Source: Streptomyces sp. NBC_01317 (GTDB lineage Bacteria; Actinomycetota; Actinomycetes; Streptomycetales; Streptomycetaceae). Taken from it: a stretch of 64,000 nt of DNA. This document shows positions 31,113 to 39,948 of the stretch, piece after piece. Position numbers and translations under genes: made by a program. Location: contig NZ_CP108393.1 of NCBI RefSeq assembly GCF_035961655.1, forward strand, positions 4,199,501-4,263,500, written 5' to 3'. Below the pieces are notes generated by a model that searched no databases, was not told the origin of the DNA, and saw only the letters and a program-made list of their open reading frames with translations. The first letter of the stretch is position 1, and each line of letters begins with the position of its first letter.

Positions 31113-31468
31113 AGTACCCGCTGCTGGCTCTGATCAAGCTGTACCAGTGGACGATCAGCCCGCTTCTGGGCCCTGTCTGCCGGTACTACCCGTCGTGTTC
31201 GCACTACGGGTACACGGCCATCGACCGGCATGGCGCGGTGAAAGGCACGGCGCTGACCGCCTGGCGCATTCTGCGGTGCAATCCGTGGTCGCCAGGTGGT
31301 GTGGACCATGTCCCACCGCGCAAGCGCCCGCGTTGGCACGAACTGCTGCGCAACGCGTGGCGGGGCAGCAAGAGCGGGCACTCCGTCGCCGGCGTGCCTT
31401 CCGGGGCGTCGGCCCCCGAACCTCCCAGTCCGGCCGCAGAGACCTCGCCCAAAGCTCAAGGAGCCTGA
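31109..31468 (+). CDS. yidD: Membrane protein insertion efficiency factor YidD
   Basis: This 119-residue protein starts at ATG 31109, overlapping rnpA. The YidD core is [27 protein letters not shown] (about 13-39), with conserved Cys in [10 protein letters not shown], then [15 protein letters not shown]. The C-terminal 45 residues are a Ser/Pro/Ala-rich tail not found in short YidD proteins. YidD is a peripheral inner-face membrane protein thought to assist YidC insertion. The yidC gene starts 3 bp after its stop. Confidence 0.94.
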   Translation: MKYPLLALIKLYQWTISPLLGPVCRYYPSCSHYGYTAIDRHGAVKGTALTAWRILRCNPWSPGGVDHVPPRKRPRWHELLRNAWRGSKSGHSVAGVPSGASAPEPPSPAAETSPKAQGA

Positions 31469-31471
31469 TTA

Positions 31472-32773
31472 GTGGACACGATTGCCGGATTCTTCAGTTT
31501 CATCACCACGCCAGTCTCGTGGGTCATCGTCCAATTCCACAGTCTGTACGGGGCGATCTTCGGGCCCGACACGGGCTGGGCCTGGGGCCTGTCCATCGTG
31601 TCCCTGGTGGTGCTGATCCGGATCTGTCTGATCCCGCTTTTTGTGAAGCAGATCAAGTCGACCCGGAACATGCAGGTCCTTCAGCCCAAGATGAAGGCGA
31701 TCCAGGAGCGCTACAAGAACGACAAGCAGCGCCAGTCCGAAGAGATGATGAAGCTGTACAAGGAGACGGGCACCAACCCGCTCTCCTCGTGTCTTCCGAT
31801 CTTGGCGCAGTCCCCGTTCTTCTTCGCGCTTTACCACGTGCTGTCGAGCATCGCCAACGGCAAGACGATGGGCGTGATCGACCAGGGCCTGCTGGACAGC
31901 GCCCGTAAGGCACACATCTTCGGCGCCCCGCTGGCGTCGAAGTTCCTGGAGAGCAGCTCGAAGGTCGAGGCGCTGGGCGCGTCGCTGACCAACGTGCGCA
32001 TCGTCACAGCGATCATGATCCTTCTGATGTCGGCGTCGCAGTTCTACACGCAGCGCCAGCTGATGACGAAGAACGTCGACCTGACGGTCAAGACGCCGTA
32101 CATGCAGCAGCAGAAGATGTTGATGTACATCTTCCCGGTCATCTTCGCCGTCACGGGCATCAACTTCCCCGTCGGTGTTCTCGTCTACTGGCTGACCACC
32201 AACGTGTGGACCATGGGCCAGCAGATGTACGTGATCAACCAGAACCCGACACCGGGCAGCAAGGCGCAGGACGCGTACCTCGGGCGTCTGCTGAAGAACA
32301 TCACGACGCACGAGCAGGTCAAGTCCAAGCGAAAGCGGACCATCGTCGGAGCGATCGTGGCCAAGGGGCCCGACCGCAACGACAACGAGCGTAAGTTCTT
32401 CCTGAACCTGGCGAAGGCGGGTCTGGTGCCCCAGGCCGACGGCACGGTGGTCAAGAGCGACACGGTGGCGGCCGAGGCCGAGGCGGGTGCCGCCGCGGCG
32501 AGGCGGCAGCAGCCGAAGCGTCTGACCAAGGCGCAGCGCCAGGCGGCGGCCGCCCAGGCGACGGCGGACCAGAAGCCGGCCGAGCGCGCGCCGGAGAACA
32601 AGGCCGCGGACGACGCCGCTCCCGTGGCGAAGACCTCGCTGGAGAAGCAGGACGAGCCGCGGGACTCCACGTCCAAGCCGTCGGGCAAGCCCGCCGCCGG
32701 TTCCTCCCCACGCCAAGCCAAGGCGGGACAGCGCAAGGGCCAGCAGCGGCCCAAGCACCCGTCCAAGAAGTAA
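31472..32773 (+). CDS. yidC: Membrane protein insertase YidC
   Basis: This 433-residue Oxa1/YidC protein inserts membrane proteins alone or with Sec. The first helix is near residues 6-24. The conserved core includes [30 protein letters not shown], with the positively charged Arg in the hydrophilic groove, then [15 protein letters not shown], the coiled-coil hairpin, and [20 protein letters not shown]. Two last helices precede [20 protein letters not shown]. The tail after residue 270 is long, Lys/Ala-rich and probably binds ribosomes. GTG 31472 lies 3 bp after yidD. Confidence 0.95.
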   Translation: MDTIAGFFSFITTPVSWVIVQFHSLYGAIFGPDTGWAWGLSIVSLVVLIRICLIPLFVKQIKSTRNMQVLQPKMKAIQERYKNDKQRQSEEMMKLYKETGTNPLSSCLPILAQSPFFFALYHVLSSIANGKTMGVIDQGLLDSARKAHIFGAPLASKFLESSSKVEALGASLTNVRIVTAIMILLMSASQFYTQRQLMTKNVDLTVKTPYMQQQKMLMYIFPVIFAVTGINFPVGVLVYWLTTNVWTMGQQMYVINQNPTPGSKAQDAYLGRLLKNITTHEQVKSKRKRTIVGAIVAKGPDRNDNERKFFLNLAKAGLVPQADGTVVKSDTVAAEAEAGAAAARRQQPKRLTKAQRQAAAAQATADQKPAERAPENKAADDAAPVAKTSLEKQDEPRDSTSKPSGKPAAGSSPRQAKAGQRKGQQRPKHPSKK

Positions 32774-32788
32774 CGAAGGAGTCCATCC

Positions 32789-33298
32789 GTGACGGAAGGC
32801 ACCATCTCCGCCGCCGCCGAGGGGGGCGACACCCTGACCCGCCTTGAGCAGGAAGGGGAGATCGCCGCCGACTACCTCGAAGGCCTGCTCGACATCGCCG
32901 ACCTCGACGGTGACATCGACATGGACGTCGAGGCCGACCGGGCCGCTGTTTCGATCATCAGCGACAGCGGCCGGGATCTCCAGAAGCTCGTCGGGCGTGA
33001 CGGCGAGGTCCTGGAGGCGCTCCAGGAGCTGACGCGGCTCGCGGTGCACCGGGAGACCGGGGACCGCAGCCGGCTGATGCTCGACATCGCCGGCTTCCGG
33101 GCGAAGAAGCGCACCGAGCTCGCCGAGCTGGGTGCCAAGGCAGCGGACGAGGTCAAGTCCACCGGTGCGCCGGTGAAGCTCGATCCCATGACGCCTTTCG
33201 AGCGCAAGGTCGTGCACGACGCGGTCGCCGCCGCGGGTCTGCGCAGTGAGTCCGAGGGCGAGGAGCCGCAGCGCTTCGTCGTGGTCCTCCCTGCCTGA
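32789..33298 (+). CDS. khpB: KhpB/Jag-family RNA-binding protein (KH and R3H domains)
   Basis: This 169-residue cytoplasmic protein has a KH-like domain (about 25-95, including ISDSGRDLQKLVGRDGEVLEALQEL with the GxxG-type loop VGRDGE) and a C-terminal R3H domain (about 100-165: DPMTPFERKVVHDAVAAAG and a final FVVVLPA). KhpB (Jag/EloR) binds RNA and in Gram-positive bacteria links to cell elongation. The N-terminal Jag domain is short here. It starts at GTG 32789, 15 bp after yidC, and is followed by a strong terminator. Confidence 0.9.
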   Translation: MTEGTISAAAEGGDTLTRLEQEGEIAADYLEGLLDIADLDGDIDMDVEADRAAVSIISDSGRDLQKLVGRDGEVLEALQELTRLAVHRETGDRSRLMLDIAGFRAKKRTELAELGAKAADEVKSTGAPVKLDPMTPFERKVVHDAVAAAGLRSESEGEEPQRFVVVLPA

Positions 33299-33311
33299 TC
33301 GCACCTCTCTT

Positions 33312-33344
33312 TTCGGCCCCGCCCTGTTCGCAGGCGGGGCCGAA
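33312..33344 (+). terminator. Terminator after khpB
   Basis: TTCGGCCCCGCC (33312-33323) pairs with GGCGGGGCCGAA (33333-33344) and is followed by TTTT, a strong intrinsic terminator 14 bp past the khpB stop. Confidence 0.9.
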
Positions 33345-33403
33345 TTTTGTCAGCCTGTTAGTCAGCCGCCCTCGGGGTGGTTCGGTACGGAAGGACGGTC
33401 CCC

Positions 33404-34120
33404 GTGACAGAGGCAGCAGAGCTTTCCCCTCCGCCGGACGAGGCGCGGACTCTTTTCGGCGAGTCCTTCTCCTCGGCGGTCCGCTACGCGGAGCTGCTGG
33501 CGGACGCGGGGGTCAAGCGCGGCCTGATCGGTCCGCGGGAGGTTCCGCGCCTCTGGGAGCGGCATCTGCTGAACTGCGCGGTGCTGTCCGAGGTCGTCCC
33601 CGAGGGGGTGACGGTCTGCGATGTCGGCTCGGGCGCGGGGCTGCCGGGCATACCGCTGGCCCTGGTGCGGCCGGATCTCAAGATCACGCTGCTGGAGCCG
33701 CTGCTGCGGCGTACCAACTTTCTCCAGGAAGTGGTCGAGCTGCTGGGACTGGACCACGTCACGGTGGTCCGTGGGCGGGCCGAGGAGGTCCTGGGCACCC
33801 TGCCGCCGGTCCATGTGGTGACGGCGCGCGCGGTGGCCCCGCTGGACCGCCTGGCGGGCTGGGGAGTGCCGCTGCTGCGTCCCTACGGGGAGATGCTGCT
33901 CCTGAAGGGCGACACCGCCGAGGAAGAGGTCAAAGGGGCCAGGGCCGCGCTCAGCAAGCTCGGCGTGCTGGAGGCCTCGGTGCTGCGGGTCGGGGAGGGT
34001 GTGGTCGATCCGCTGGCCACGGTGGTGCGGGTGGAGGTCGGGGAGAGCCCCGGTGGCGTACGGTTCGCAGCGAAGCGGGCCAAGGCCGCGCGGACCAGCC
34101 GTACGAGACGGCGCCGCTGA
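33404..34120 (+). CDS. rsmG: 16S rRNA (guanine-N7) methyltransferase RsmG
   Basis: This 238-residue enzyme methylates G527 of 16S rRNA (E. coli numbering) using SAM; loss gives low-level streptomycin resistance in Streptomyces. It begins MTEAAELSPPPDEARTLFGE. Motif I is VCDVGSGAGLPGIPLAL (about 70-86), and GRAEEVLG and TARAVAPLDRL follow. The tail is Arg/Lys-rich. I chose GTG 33404 because GGAAGGA sits just upstream; a longer frame reaches 33377. It follows the khpB terminator, so it probably has its own promoter. Confidence 0.95.
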   Translation: MTEAAELSPPPDEARTLFGESFSSAVRYAELLADAGVKRGLIGPREVPRLWERHLLNCAVLSEVVPEGVTVCDVGSGAGLPGIPLALVRPDLKITLLEPLLRRTNFLQEVVELLGLDHVTVVRGRAEEVLGTLPPVHVVTARAVAPLDRLAGWGVPLLRPYGEMLLLKGDTAEEEVKGARAALSKLGVLEASVLRVGEGVVDPLATVVRVEVGESPGGVRFAAKRAKAARTSRTRRRR

Positions 34121-34222
34121 GCCGTACAGTCCGTAGTGCCTATCAGTGATGCTCCATACAAGCTGCCATACCTACGCATTGCGGAGTGTCGTGACGGTCT
34201 GAACCTGCGGCGGATGCATCGT

Positions 34223-34236
34223 GTTTCACGTGAAAC
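34223..34236. promoter_or_regulatory. parS: parS site 1
   Basis: An exact GTTTCACGTGAAAC palindrome lies 149 bp upstream of the chosen parA start. ParB binds this 14-mer. Confidence 0.97.
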
Positions 34237-34322
34237 ACCGTTCATTGCTTCAGGGAATCATCGGCCGTGGCCGCGCGGCAGCGACGCCGCGTGGTCGAAA
34301 GTCCCTCGTTCGAGGCATGGGG

Positions 34323-34349
34323 TTGTCCACAGAGGTGGATTCATCCACA
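34323..34349. promoter_or_regulatory. DnaA box(es) upstream of parA
   Basis: An exact TTGTCCACA (34323-34331) and TCATCCACA (34341-34349) lie 37-63 bp upstream of the chosen parA start and downstream of parS site 1. They sit where DnaA could influence parA transcription. Confidence 0.7.
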
Positions 34350-34385
34350 GAACCACGGGCCTCACTGGTTCACGACCCCGAAAGC

Positions 34386-35459
34386 ATGGCAGGCTCTATT
34401 CATTGCGAGTCTGAAGTCGAGGAGAGTGAATCCTTGCGGTCCGACGCCAACATCGCGGGACCGATGACCGATCCGGTCCCCGGTCCCCGTACTGAGTCGG
34501 CGGGGGAGGATGTTTCACGTGAAACACCGCCCCCGATGGACGACACCCCCATTGGCCGTGCCGCTCAACTGGCGGTGGAGGCTCTCGGCCGCGCGGGCGA
34601 GGGCTTGCCCCGCCCGGAGCAGACGCGTGTCATGGTCGTCGCCAATCAGAAGGGCGGTGTGGGGAAGACCACCACCACGGTCAACCTGGCCGCCTCGCTC
34701 GCGCTGCACGGTGCGCGCGTTCTGGTGATCGACCTCGATCCACAGGGCAATGCCTCCACGGCGCTCGGGATCGACCATCACGCCGAAGTCCCCTCGATCT
34801 ATGACGTCCTGGTGGAGAGCAGGCCACTGTCCGAAGTGGTCCAGCCTGTACCCGACGTCGAAGGTCTCTTCTGTGCCCCGGCCACCATCGATCTCGCCGG
34901 TGCGGAGATCGAACTGGTGTCGCTGGTGGCGCGGGAGAGCCGGCTCCAGCGGGCGATCGACGCGTACGAGCAGCCGTTGGACTACATCCTCATCGACTGC
35001 CCGCCCTCGCTCGGCCTGCTGACCGTCAACGCGATGGTCGCCGGCGCGGAGGTGCTGATCCCCATCCAGTGCGAGTACTACGCGCTGGAGGGGCTGGGTC
35101 AGCTCCTGCGCAACGTCGATCTGGTCCGTGGGCATCTCAACCCCACGCTGCACGTGTCGACGATCCTGCTCACCATGTACGACGGCAGGACCCGTCTTGC
35201 CTCGCAGGTGGCGGAGGAAGTACGCAGTCACTTCGGCAAGGAGGTGCTGCGGACGAGCATCCCTCGGTCCGTACGTATCTCGGAGGCGCCGAGCTACGGC
35301 CAGACGGTGCTGACGTACGATCCGGGATCCAGCGGGTCCCTGTCCTACCTCGAAGCCGCCCGTGAGATCGCTCTTCGGGGGGTCGGGGTGCACTATGACG
35401 CCCAGCAGGTCCATGTGGGCAGCCAGAACAACCAGCAGATGTCGGAGGGGATCCAGTGA
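34386..35459 (+). CDS. parA: Chromosome-partitioning ATPase ParA
   Basis: This 357-residue Walker-type ATPase forms gradients or assemblies that move ParB-parS complexes. The deviant Walker A is KGGVGKTTT (about 89-97), with [17 protein letters not shown] as motif A' and [16 protein letters not shown] as motif B. The N-terminal 80 residues are a disordered extension that includes parS site 2 read as VSRET. I chose ATG 34386, where the protein reads [17 protein letters not shown]; alternatives lie upstream (34221) and downstream. It overlaps parB by 4 bp. Confidence 0.93.
   Translation: MAGSIHCESEVEESESLRSDANIAGPMTDPVPGPRTESAGEDVSRETPPPMDDTPIGRAAQLAVEALGRAGEGLPRPEQTRVMVVANQKGGVGKTTTTVNLAASLALHGARVLVIDLDPQGNASTALGIDHHAEVPSIYDVLVESRPLSEVVQPVPDVEGLFCAPATIDLAGAEIELVSLVARESRLQRAIDAYEQPLDYILIDCPPSLGLLTVNAMVAGAEVLIPIQCEYYALEGLGQLLRNVDLVRGHLNPTLHVSTILLTMYDGRTRLASQVAEEVRSHFGKEVLRTSIPRSVRISEAPSYGQTVLTYDPGSSGSLSYLEAAREIALRGVGVHYDAQQVHVGSQNNQQMSEGIQ
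34512..34525. promoter_or_regulatory. parS: parS site 2 (inside parA)
   Basis: An exact parS 14-mer lies within the first 50 codons of parA, encoding VSRET in the parA frame. Confidence 0.97.
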
Positions 35460-36556
35460 GTGAGCGACGTAGAGGGTTGGGGCGTGGGCTTGGTGCGCTG
35501 ATCCCTGCCGCTCCCCAGGAGAAGCAGGTGCCCTCGACCGGAGTGGCCACGGCATCTTCGGGAGCGACGCCGATGCTGACCGCCGAGCGGGGGGTGGCGG
35601 CCGCGAAGGTCACCGCCCTCCCGTCGGCGGCTTCGGTGCCGGACGCGGAGAGGATCACCCCGGAGAACGACGAGGCGCCCGAGCCCGCCCCGGCGGCCGG
35701 TGCGCACTTCGCCGAGCTGCCGATCGACTCCATCACGCCCAACCCGCGGCAGCCGCGCGAGGTGTTCGACGAGGACGCCCTCGCCGAACTGGTCACCTCC
35801 ATCAAGGAGGTGGGGCTCCTCCAGCCCGTCGTCGTACGGCAGGTGGGGCCGGAGCGCTACGAGCTGATCATGGGCGAGCGGCGCTGGCGGGCCTGCCGGG
35901 AGGCCGGCCTGGAGCGCATCCCCTCGATCGTCCGCGCCACGGACGACGAGAAGCTGCTGCTCGACGCGCTGCTGGAGAACCTGCACCGCGCCCAGCTGAA
36001 CCCGCTGGAAGAGGCTGCGGCCTACGACCAGTTGCTCAAGGACTTCAACTGCACGCACGACCAGCTGGCGGACCGGATCGGGCGCTCGCGTCCGCAGGTC
36101 TCCAACACGCTGCGGCTGCTGCGGCTCTCTCCCTCCGTCCAACGCCGGGTCGCCGCCGGGGTGCTGTCGGCGGGTCACGCCCGGGCGCTCCTGGCCGTAG
36201 AGGACTCCGCGGAGCAGGACCGGCTGGCCCACCGCATCGTGGCGGAAGGGCTCTCGGTGCGGTCGATCGAAGAGATCGTGAAGCTGATGGAATCGGGGCC
36301 GCAGGCCGGCCCCAAGGCCAAGGGGCCCCGGGCCGGTGCCCGGCTCTCCCCGGCGCTGGGCGACCTCGCCTCGCGCCTGTCGGACCGCTTCGAGACCCGG
36401 GTGAAGGTCGACCTGGGGCAGAAGAAGGGGAAGATTGTCGTCGAGTTCGCCTCGATGGACGACCTGGACCGGATCCTCGGCACACTGGCCCCGGGTGAGG
36501 GCCGGATCCTGGACCAGGTCCTCACCGAGGACGCCGGGGAGGACGACGAGGGCTGA
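35456..36556 (+). CDS. parB: Chromosome-partitioning protein ParB
   Basis: This 366-residue CTP-dependent clamp binds parS and spreads to form the origin nucleoprotein complex. After a conserved start ([15 protein letters not shown]) and a disordered linker, the N-terminal domain has the CTP-binding [12 protein letters not shown] (about 140). [14 protein letters not shown] precedes the parS-recognition helix-turn-helix (TQ-like [22 protein letters not shown], about 205-225). The C-terminal dimerisation domain is [25 protein letters not shown] 35456 overlaps parA. A hairpin terminator follows. Confidence 0.97.
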   Translation: MSERRRGLGRGLGALIPAAPQEKQVPSTGVATASSGATPMLTAERGVAAAKVTALPSAASVPDAERITPENDEAPEPAPAAGAHFAELPIDSITPNPRQPREVFDEDALAELVTSIKEVGLLQPVVVRQVGPERYELIMGERRWRACREAGLERIPSIVRATDDEKLLLDALLENLHRAQLNPLEEAAAYDQLLKDFNCTHDQLADRIGRSRPQVSNTLRLLRLSPSVQRRVAAGVLSAGHARALLAVEDSAEQDRLAHRIVAEGLSVRSIEEIVKLMESGPQAGPKAKGPRAGARLSPALGDLASRLSDRFETRVKVDLGQKKGKIVVEFASMDDLDRILGTLAPGEGRILDQVLTEDAGEDDEG

Positions 36557-36573
36557 CGCTCTTGAACAGGCCA

Positions 36574-36616
36574 CAGGGCGGGTTGTGTTCTCCGGTTACC
36601 GGAACACAGCTCGCCC
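36574..36616 (+). terminator. Terminator after parB
   Basis: AGGGCG...TGTGTTCTCCGG pairs with CCGGAACACA...CGCCCT around a TTA loop, 18 bp beyond the parB stop, followed by TTTG. Confidence 0.75.
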
Positions 36617-36723
36617 TTTGCTGTCTCTCGGTGTGCGAGGAACCCTGAGGTGGATACGATTCGTTCTGGTATGGCGCATCCATTGTGATCCGCGACGTGC
36701 GAGGGAAGTGAGGAACAGCCTCT

Positions 36724-37341
36724 ATGGGGCGTCGGCTTGTACCGCTCACGCTGGACAACCTTCCGGACCTCCCCCCACGCTGCCGAGCGTGTGTCTTCTG
36801 GGAGCTTGATCCGGTCAGCGGAGAAGCCGCGGTAAAGGCGGGCACACCCGAGACGGAGAAAGAGGCGTGGATCTCCGCCGTCCTGCTGGAGTGGGGATCG
36901 TGCGGCCGGCTCGCGTATGTCGACGACGTGCCCGTGGGCTATGTGCTCTACGCGCCCCCCGCGTACGTGCCACGGGCCACGGCCTTTCCGACGAGCCCCG
37001 TCTCCCCTGACGCCGTCCAGCTGATGACCGCCTGGATCGTCCCGGAGTACCAGGGGCAGGGACTGGGCCGCGCGATGGTGCAGACCGTGGCGAAGGATCT
37101 GCTGCGGCGGGAGTTCAAGGCCGTCGAGGCGTTCGGCAACGCGCGCTGGAAGGAGCCGGCCTGTGTGCTGCCCGCCGATCACCTGCTGGCGGTCGGCTTC
37201 AAGACCGTCCGCCCGCATCCGACGTACCCGCGCCTGAGGCTGGAGCTGCGCACCATGCTCTCGTGGAAGGAAGACGTGGAGCTGGCGCTGGACCGACTGC
37301 TCGGCAAGGTGCACAAGGAGCCCGCGCTCCGGCCGTTGTGA
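36724..37341 (+). CDS. GNAT-family N-acetyltransferase
   Basis: This 205-residue acyltransferase starts at ATG 36724. The acetyl-CoA loop is PEYQGQGLGRAM (about 108-119), preceded by the strand LMTAWIV. RLAYVDDVPVGYVLYAP forms the early β-strands. The N-terminus (LTLDNLPDLPPRCRACVFWELDP) is a Streptomyces-specific extension with a CxxC pair. Substrate unknown. It follows parB on the same strand and converges with trxA; a hairpin and a parS site separate them. Confidence 0.85.
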   Translation: MGRRLVPLTLDNLPDLPPRCRACVFWELDPVSGEAAVKAGTPETEKEAWISAVLLEWGSCGRLAYVDDVPVGYVLYAPPAYVPRATAFPTSPVSPDAVQLMTAWIVPEYQGQGLGRAMVQTVAKDLLRREFKAVEAFGNARWKEPACVLPADHLLAVGFKTVRPHPTYPRLRLELRTMLSWKEDVELALDRLLGKVHKEPALRPL

Positions 37342-37370
37342 GCCGGGCTCCGGTCGGCGCGTACACGCGG

Positions 37371-37401
37371 AACGGGCCCACCCCGGCGGGGTGGGCCCGT
37401 T
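37371..37401. terminator. Bidirectional hairpin between GNAT and trxA genes
   Basis: AACGGGCCCACCCC (37371-37384) and GGGGTGGGCCCGTT (37388-37401) form a perfect 14-bp stem with a 3-nt loop between convergent genes; its last three bases belong to parS site 3. Confidence 0.85.
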
Positions 37402-37412
37402 TCACGTGAAAC
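37399..37412. promoter_or_regulatory. parS: parS site 3
   Basis: An exact parS 14-mer overlaps the terminator by 3 bp and ends 11 bp before the trxA stop codon. Confidence 0.97.
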
Positions 37413-37423
37413 ATCGCGAGGCG

Positions 37424-37771
37424 TCAGGCCTTGGTGACCTGCTCACCGATGAAGCTCTCCAAGTCGCGCACCAGGGCGGCCTTGGGCTTCGCGCCGACGA
37501 TGGTCTTGGCGACCTCGCCGTTCTCGTAGACGTTCAGCGTCGGGATGGACATGACGCCGTACTTGGCTGCGGTGGCCGGGTTCTCGTCGATGTTCAGCTT
37601 GACGATCTCGATCTTGTCCCCGTGCTCGGCCGCGATGGCTTCCAGCGACGGAGCGATCTGGCGGCAGGGTCCACACCATTCGGCCCAGAAGTCCACCAGA
37701 ACGGGCTTGTCGCTCTTGAGAACGTCCTCTTCGAATGAATCGTCGGTCACATGCTTCAGGGCGCCGGCCAC
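37424..37771 (-). CDS. trxA: Thioredoxin
   Basis: This 115-residue cytoplasmic thioredoxin has the redox site WCGPC at 32-36 and the cis-proline segment SIPTLNVYENG. It reduces protein disulfides and is recycled by TrxB, encoded upstream on the same strand (52-bp gap). It starts at GTG 37769-37771. Expression probably comes from the SigR-type promoter upstream of trxB. Confidence 0.97.
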   Translation of the reverse strand: MAGALKHVTDDSFEEDVLKSDKPVLVDFWAEWCGPCRQIAPSLEAIAAEHGDKIEIVKLNIDENPATAAKYGVMSIPTLNVYENGEVAKTIVGAKPKAALVRDLESFIGEQVTKA

Positions 37772-37823
37772 GGCGGCCTCCTTGGGGTTGTGGGTGGGGC
37801 AGGGGTGAAGTGGATCGTGCGGG

Positions 37824-38804
37824 TCAGACGGTCGCGGTCTTCTCGGGCTCGGCGGTGTGCGCGTTGTCGGTGTCGCTCAGCGCCGCGAGGAAGCGCTCGG
37901 CGTCGAGGGCGGCGGAACAGCCGGTGCCCGCGGCGGTGATCGCCTGGCGGTAGGTGTGGTCGACGACGTCGCCGGCGCCGAACACACCGGACAGGTTCGT
38001 CCGCGTCGACGGGGCGTCCACGGTGAGGTAGCCCTCGTCGTCGAGGTCGAGCTGGCCTTTGAAGAGCTCGGTCCGCGGGTCATGTCCGACCGCGATGAAC
38101 AGGCCGGTCACCGCGAGCGCGGAGGTCTCGCCCGTCGTGGTGTTCCGCAGGGTCAGGCCCGAGAGCTTCTGGTCCCCGTGGATCTCCGCGACCTCGCTGT
38201 CCCAAGCGAACTTGATCTTGGGGTCGGCGAACGCGCGGTCCTGCATCGCCTTGGAGGCCCGCAGGGTGTCACGGCGGTGGACGATGGTGACGGACTTGGC
38301 GAACCGCGACAGGAAGGTCGCTTCCTCCATCGCGGTGTCACCGCCGCCGATCACGGCGATGTCCTGGTCCTTGAAGAAGAACCCGTCACAGGTGGCACAC
38401 CAGGAGACGCCACGCCCGGACAGCGTGTCCTCGTTGGGCAGGCCGAGCTTGCGGTGCTGGGACCCGGTCGTGACGATCACTGCCTTGGCACGGTGGACCG
38501 TGCCCGCGGTGTCGGTCACGGTCTTGATGTCACCGGTGAGGTCGACGGCGATCACATCGTCGGGAACCAGCTCGGCGCCGAAGCGCTCCGCCTGTGCCCT
38601 CATGTTGTCCATCAGATCCGGACCCATGATGCCGTCACGGAAGCCGGGGAAGTTCTCCACATCGGTGGTGTTCATCAGCGCACCGCCTGCGGTCACCGCT
38701 CCCTCGAAGACCAGCGGCCGCAGTGCCGCACGCGCTGTGTACAGCGCTGCGGTGTAGCCGGCGGGCCCGGAACCGATGATGATCACATTACGGACGTCGC
38801 TCAC
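37824..38804 (-). CDS. trxB: Thioredoxin-disulfide reductase
   Basis: This 326-residue flavoenzyme transfers electrons from NADPH to thioredoxin. The FAD site is [20 protein letters not shown] near the N-terminus. The redox-active CATCDG is at about 135-140, the NADPH site is [16 protein letters not shown], and the C-terminal FAD region is [25 protein letters not shown] chose GTG 38802-38804, giving [13 protein letters not shown], with GAGGAAG upstream; a longer frame reaches 38858. Start, promoter spacing and trxA downstream all fit the Streptomyces trxBA operon. Confidence 0.96.
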   Translation of the reverse strand: MSDVRNVIIIGSGPAGYTAALYTARAALRPLVFEGAVTAGGALMNTTDVENFPGFRDGIMGPDLMDNMRAQAERFGAELVPDDVIAVDLTGDIKTVTDTAGTVHRAKAVIVTTGSQHRKLGLPNEDTLSGRGVSWCATCDGFFFKDQDIAVIGGGDTAMEEATFLSRFAKSVTIVHRRDTLRASKAMQDRAFADPKIKFAWDSEVAEIHGDQKLSGLTLRNTTTGETSALAVTGLFIAVGHDPRTELFKGQLDLDDEGYLTVDAPSTRTNLSGVFGAGDVVDHTYRQAITAAGTGCSAALDAERFLAALSDTDNAHTAEPEKTATV

Positions 38805-38873
38805 GGGATTCTTCCTCGTCTCTGCAGACTGCTTACTGCCTACTGGGGCCAGATCCACGACCTACACCCACGC

Positions 38874-38900
38874 AACGGATCCTACGGGTCTTACATTCCC
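38874..38900 (-). promoter_or_regulatory. SigR-type promoter of trxBA
   Basis: On the minus strand GGGAAT (38895-38900), an 18-bp spacer, and GTT (38874-38876) match the σR consensus GGAAT-N18-GTT. It lies 70 bp upstream of trxB, as reported for the disulfide-stress promoter of trxBA in S. coelicolor. Confidence 0.85.
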
Positions 38901-38928
38901 GTGGACCCGTGGCGGCGCGGAGGGGCGG

Positions 38929-39948
38929 TCAGTGGCGCGGGTAGGAGTGCGTCAGCAGCACGGTGCCCTTGCCCGCGGGGGCGGTGTCGACGCAGGCCGC
39001 GTCGATCACGTATGCCTGGACCCTGGTGCTGTCGCCCGGGTGCGGCAGTACGACGAGGTAGGCGCTGGCGCCCTGGTAGACGCCCTGCTCGGCGGCGAGG
39101 ACGGGGTCGGCGCGGCCGGTGCCCAGCTGGATGCAGGCCGGTACCGGGGGTGCGGGCTGCAACAGGGGAGTGTTGGTCGTCCGCTCGTCCGCGCCGGGGT
39201 TGTCCTGCTGCGGCCGGAGACTCTTCTGCCCTGAGGAGGCGCCCGAGGACGCGGAAGGGCCGGCGGCGAGAAGGGCGTCCACCCGCTCCTGGAGATCGCC
39301 CTCCGAGATCACCTGGGGGCCGACCGCGGCGGACTTGGCCGCCGAGCTGGAGTCGGCGGAGTTGTCGCCCAGGGACGACGTCGCGATCGAGTGGAGCAGG
39401 AAGACGCTCACTCCGACGGCGGCTGTGCCGAAGAGGGCACCCAGGACGGTGGTGCGGCGACGGCGGCGGCTCTGGGCGCTCCGGCCGGGGCCGGTGGCCG
39501 CCCGGGGACGGCCGGCGGGCCGGTCGGCCCGTACGGCGTCCGGAGCGGCCGCGTCGACGGTGGGTACATCGGCCGGCACGGCGGCGGACACGTCGGAGGC
39601 GGGTTCCGGGGACGTTGTTTCACGTGAAACATCTGCTGTGTCTGTGTCTGTGTCTGTGTCTGCGTAGGCGTAGGCGTCGTCGTGGGGTGCGGTGGCGGCC
39701 AGGAGCGCCTCCGCCGCCAGCGCCGCGTCGATCCGCCCGGCGATGTCCGCCGGCATCCTCGGCGGCCCGGGCAGAGTGCCGAGCAGGCCCCTGATCTCTT
39801 CCAGCGAGGCACGGACATCGGCGCACAGCGCACAGCCGTCGAGGTGCTCCTGCACATCGGCGGCCCGGGACGGTGCGAGCAGCCCCTCCGTCAGGTCGGA
39901 GATCTCCGAGACGTCCGGGTGCTGAGTTGTGTCGGTCGTCGATGTCAC
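38929..39948 (-). CDS. Zinc-type membrane anti-sigma factor
   Basis: This 339-residue protein starts at GTG 39946-39948, overlapping the sigma-factor stop by 4 bp. The cytoplasmic anti-sigma module is at 15-75 and has H35-x3-C39-x2-C42 (EHLDGCALC), the ZAS-type motif. A disordered Ala/Thr/Asp-rich linker includes a run of DT repeats and VSRET from a parS site. The transmembrane helix is TVLGALFGTAAVGVSVFLLH (about 175), followed by an extracytoplasmic domain with two cysteines (ACIQLG and DAACVD). It would hold the SigM-like factor at the membrane until a signal is sensed outside. Confidence 0.88.
   Translation of the reverse strand: MTSTTDTTQHPDVSEISDLTEGLLAPSRAADVQEHLDGCALCADVRASLEEIRGLLGTLPGPPRMPADIAGRIDAALAAEALLAATAPHDDAYAYADTDTDTDTADVSRETTSPEPASDVSAAVPADVPTVDAAAPDAVRADRPAGRPRAATGPGRSAQSRRRRRTTVLGALFGTAAVGVSVFLLHSIATSSLGDNSADSSSAAKSAAVGPQVISEGDLQERVDALLAAGPSASSGASSGQKSLRPQQDNPGADERTTNTPLLQPAPPVPACIQLGTGRADPVLAAEQGVYQGASAYLVVLPHPGDSTRVQAYVIDAACVDTAPAGKGTVLLTHSYPRH
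39617..39630. promoter_or_regulatory. parS: parS site 4 (inside the anti-sigma gene)
   Basis: An exact parS 14-mer in the linker region of the anti-sigma gene encodes VSRET in its frame and sits beside GTGTCT hexamer repeats (39637-39662). Confidence 0.97.

Noticed and set aside
31469..33304. A 611-codon minus-strand frame opposite yidC and khpB
   Set aside because: Antisense shadow; composition is biased and both plus-strand genes are clear.
34221..34385. parA extended to an upstream start
   Set aside because: The extension would cover parS site 1 and DnaA boxes and does not look like ParA; ATG 34386 gives the familiar N-terminus.
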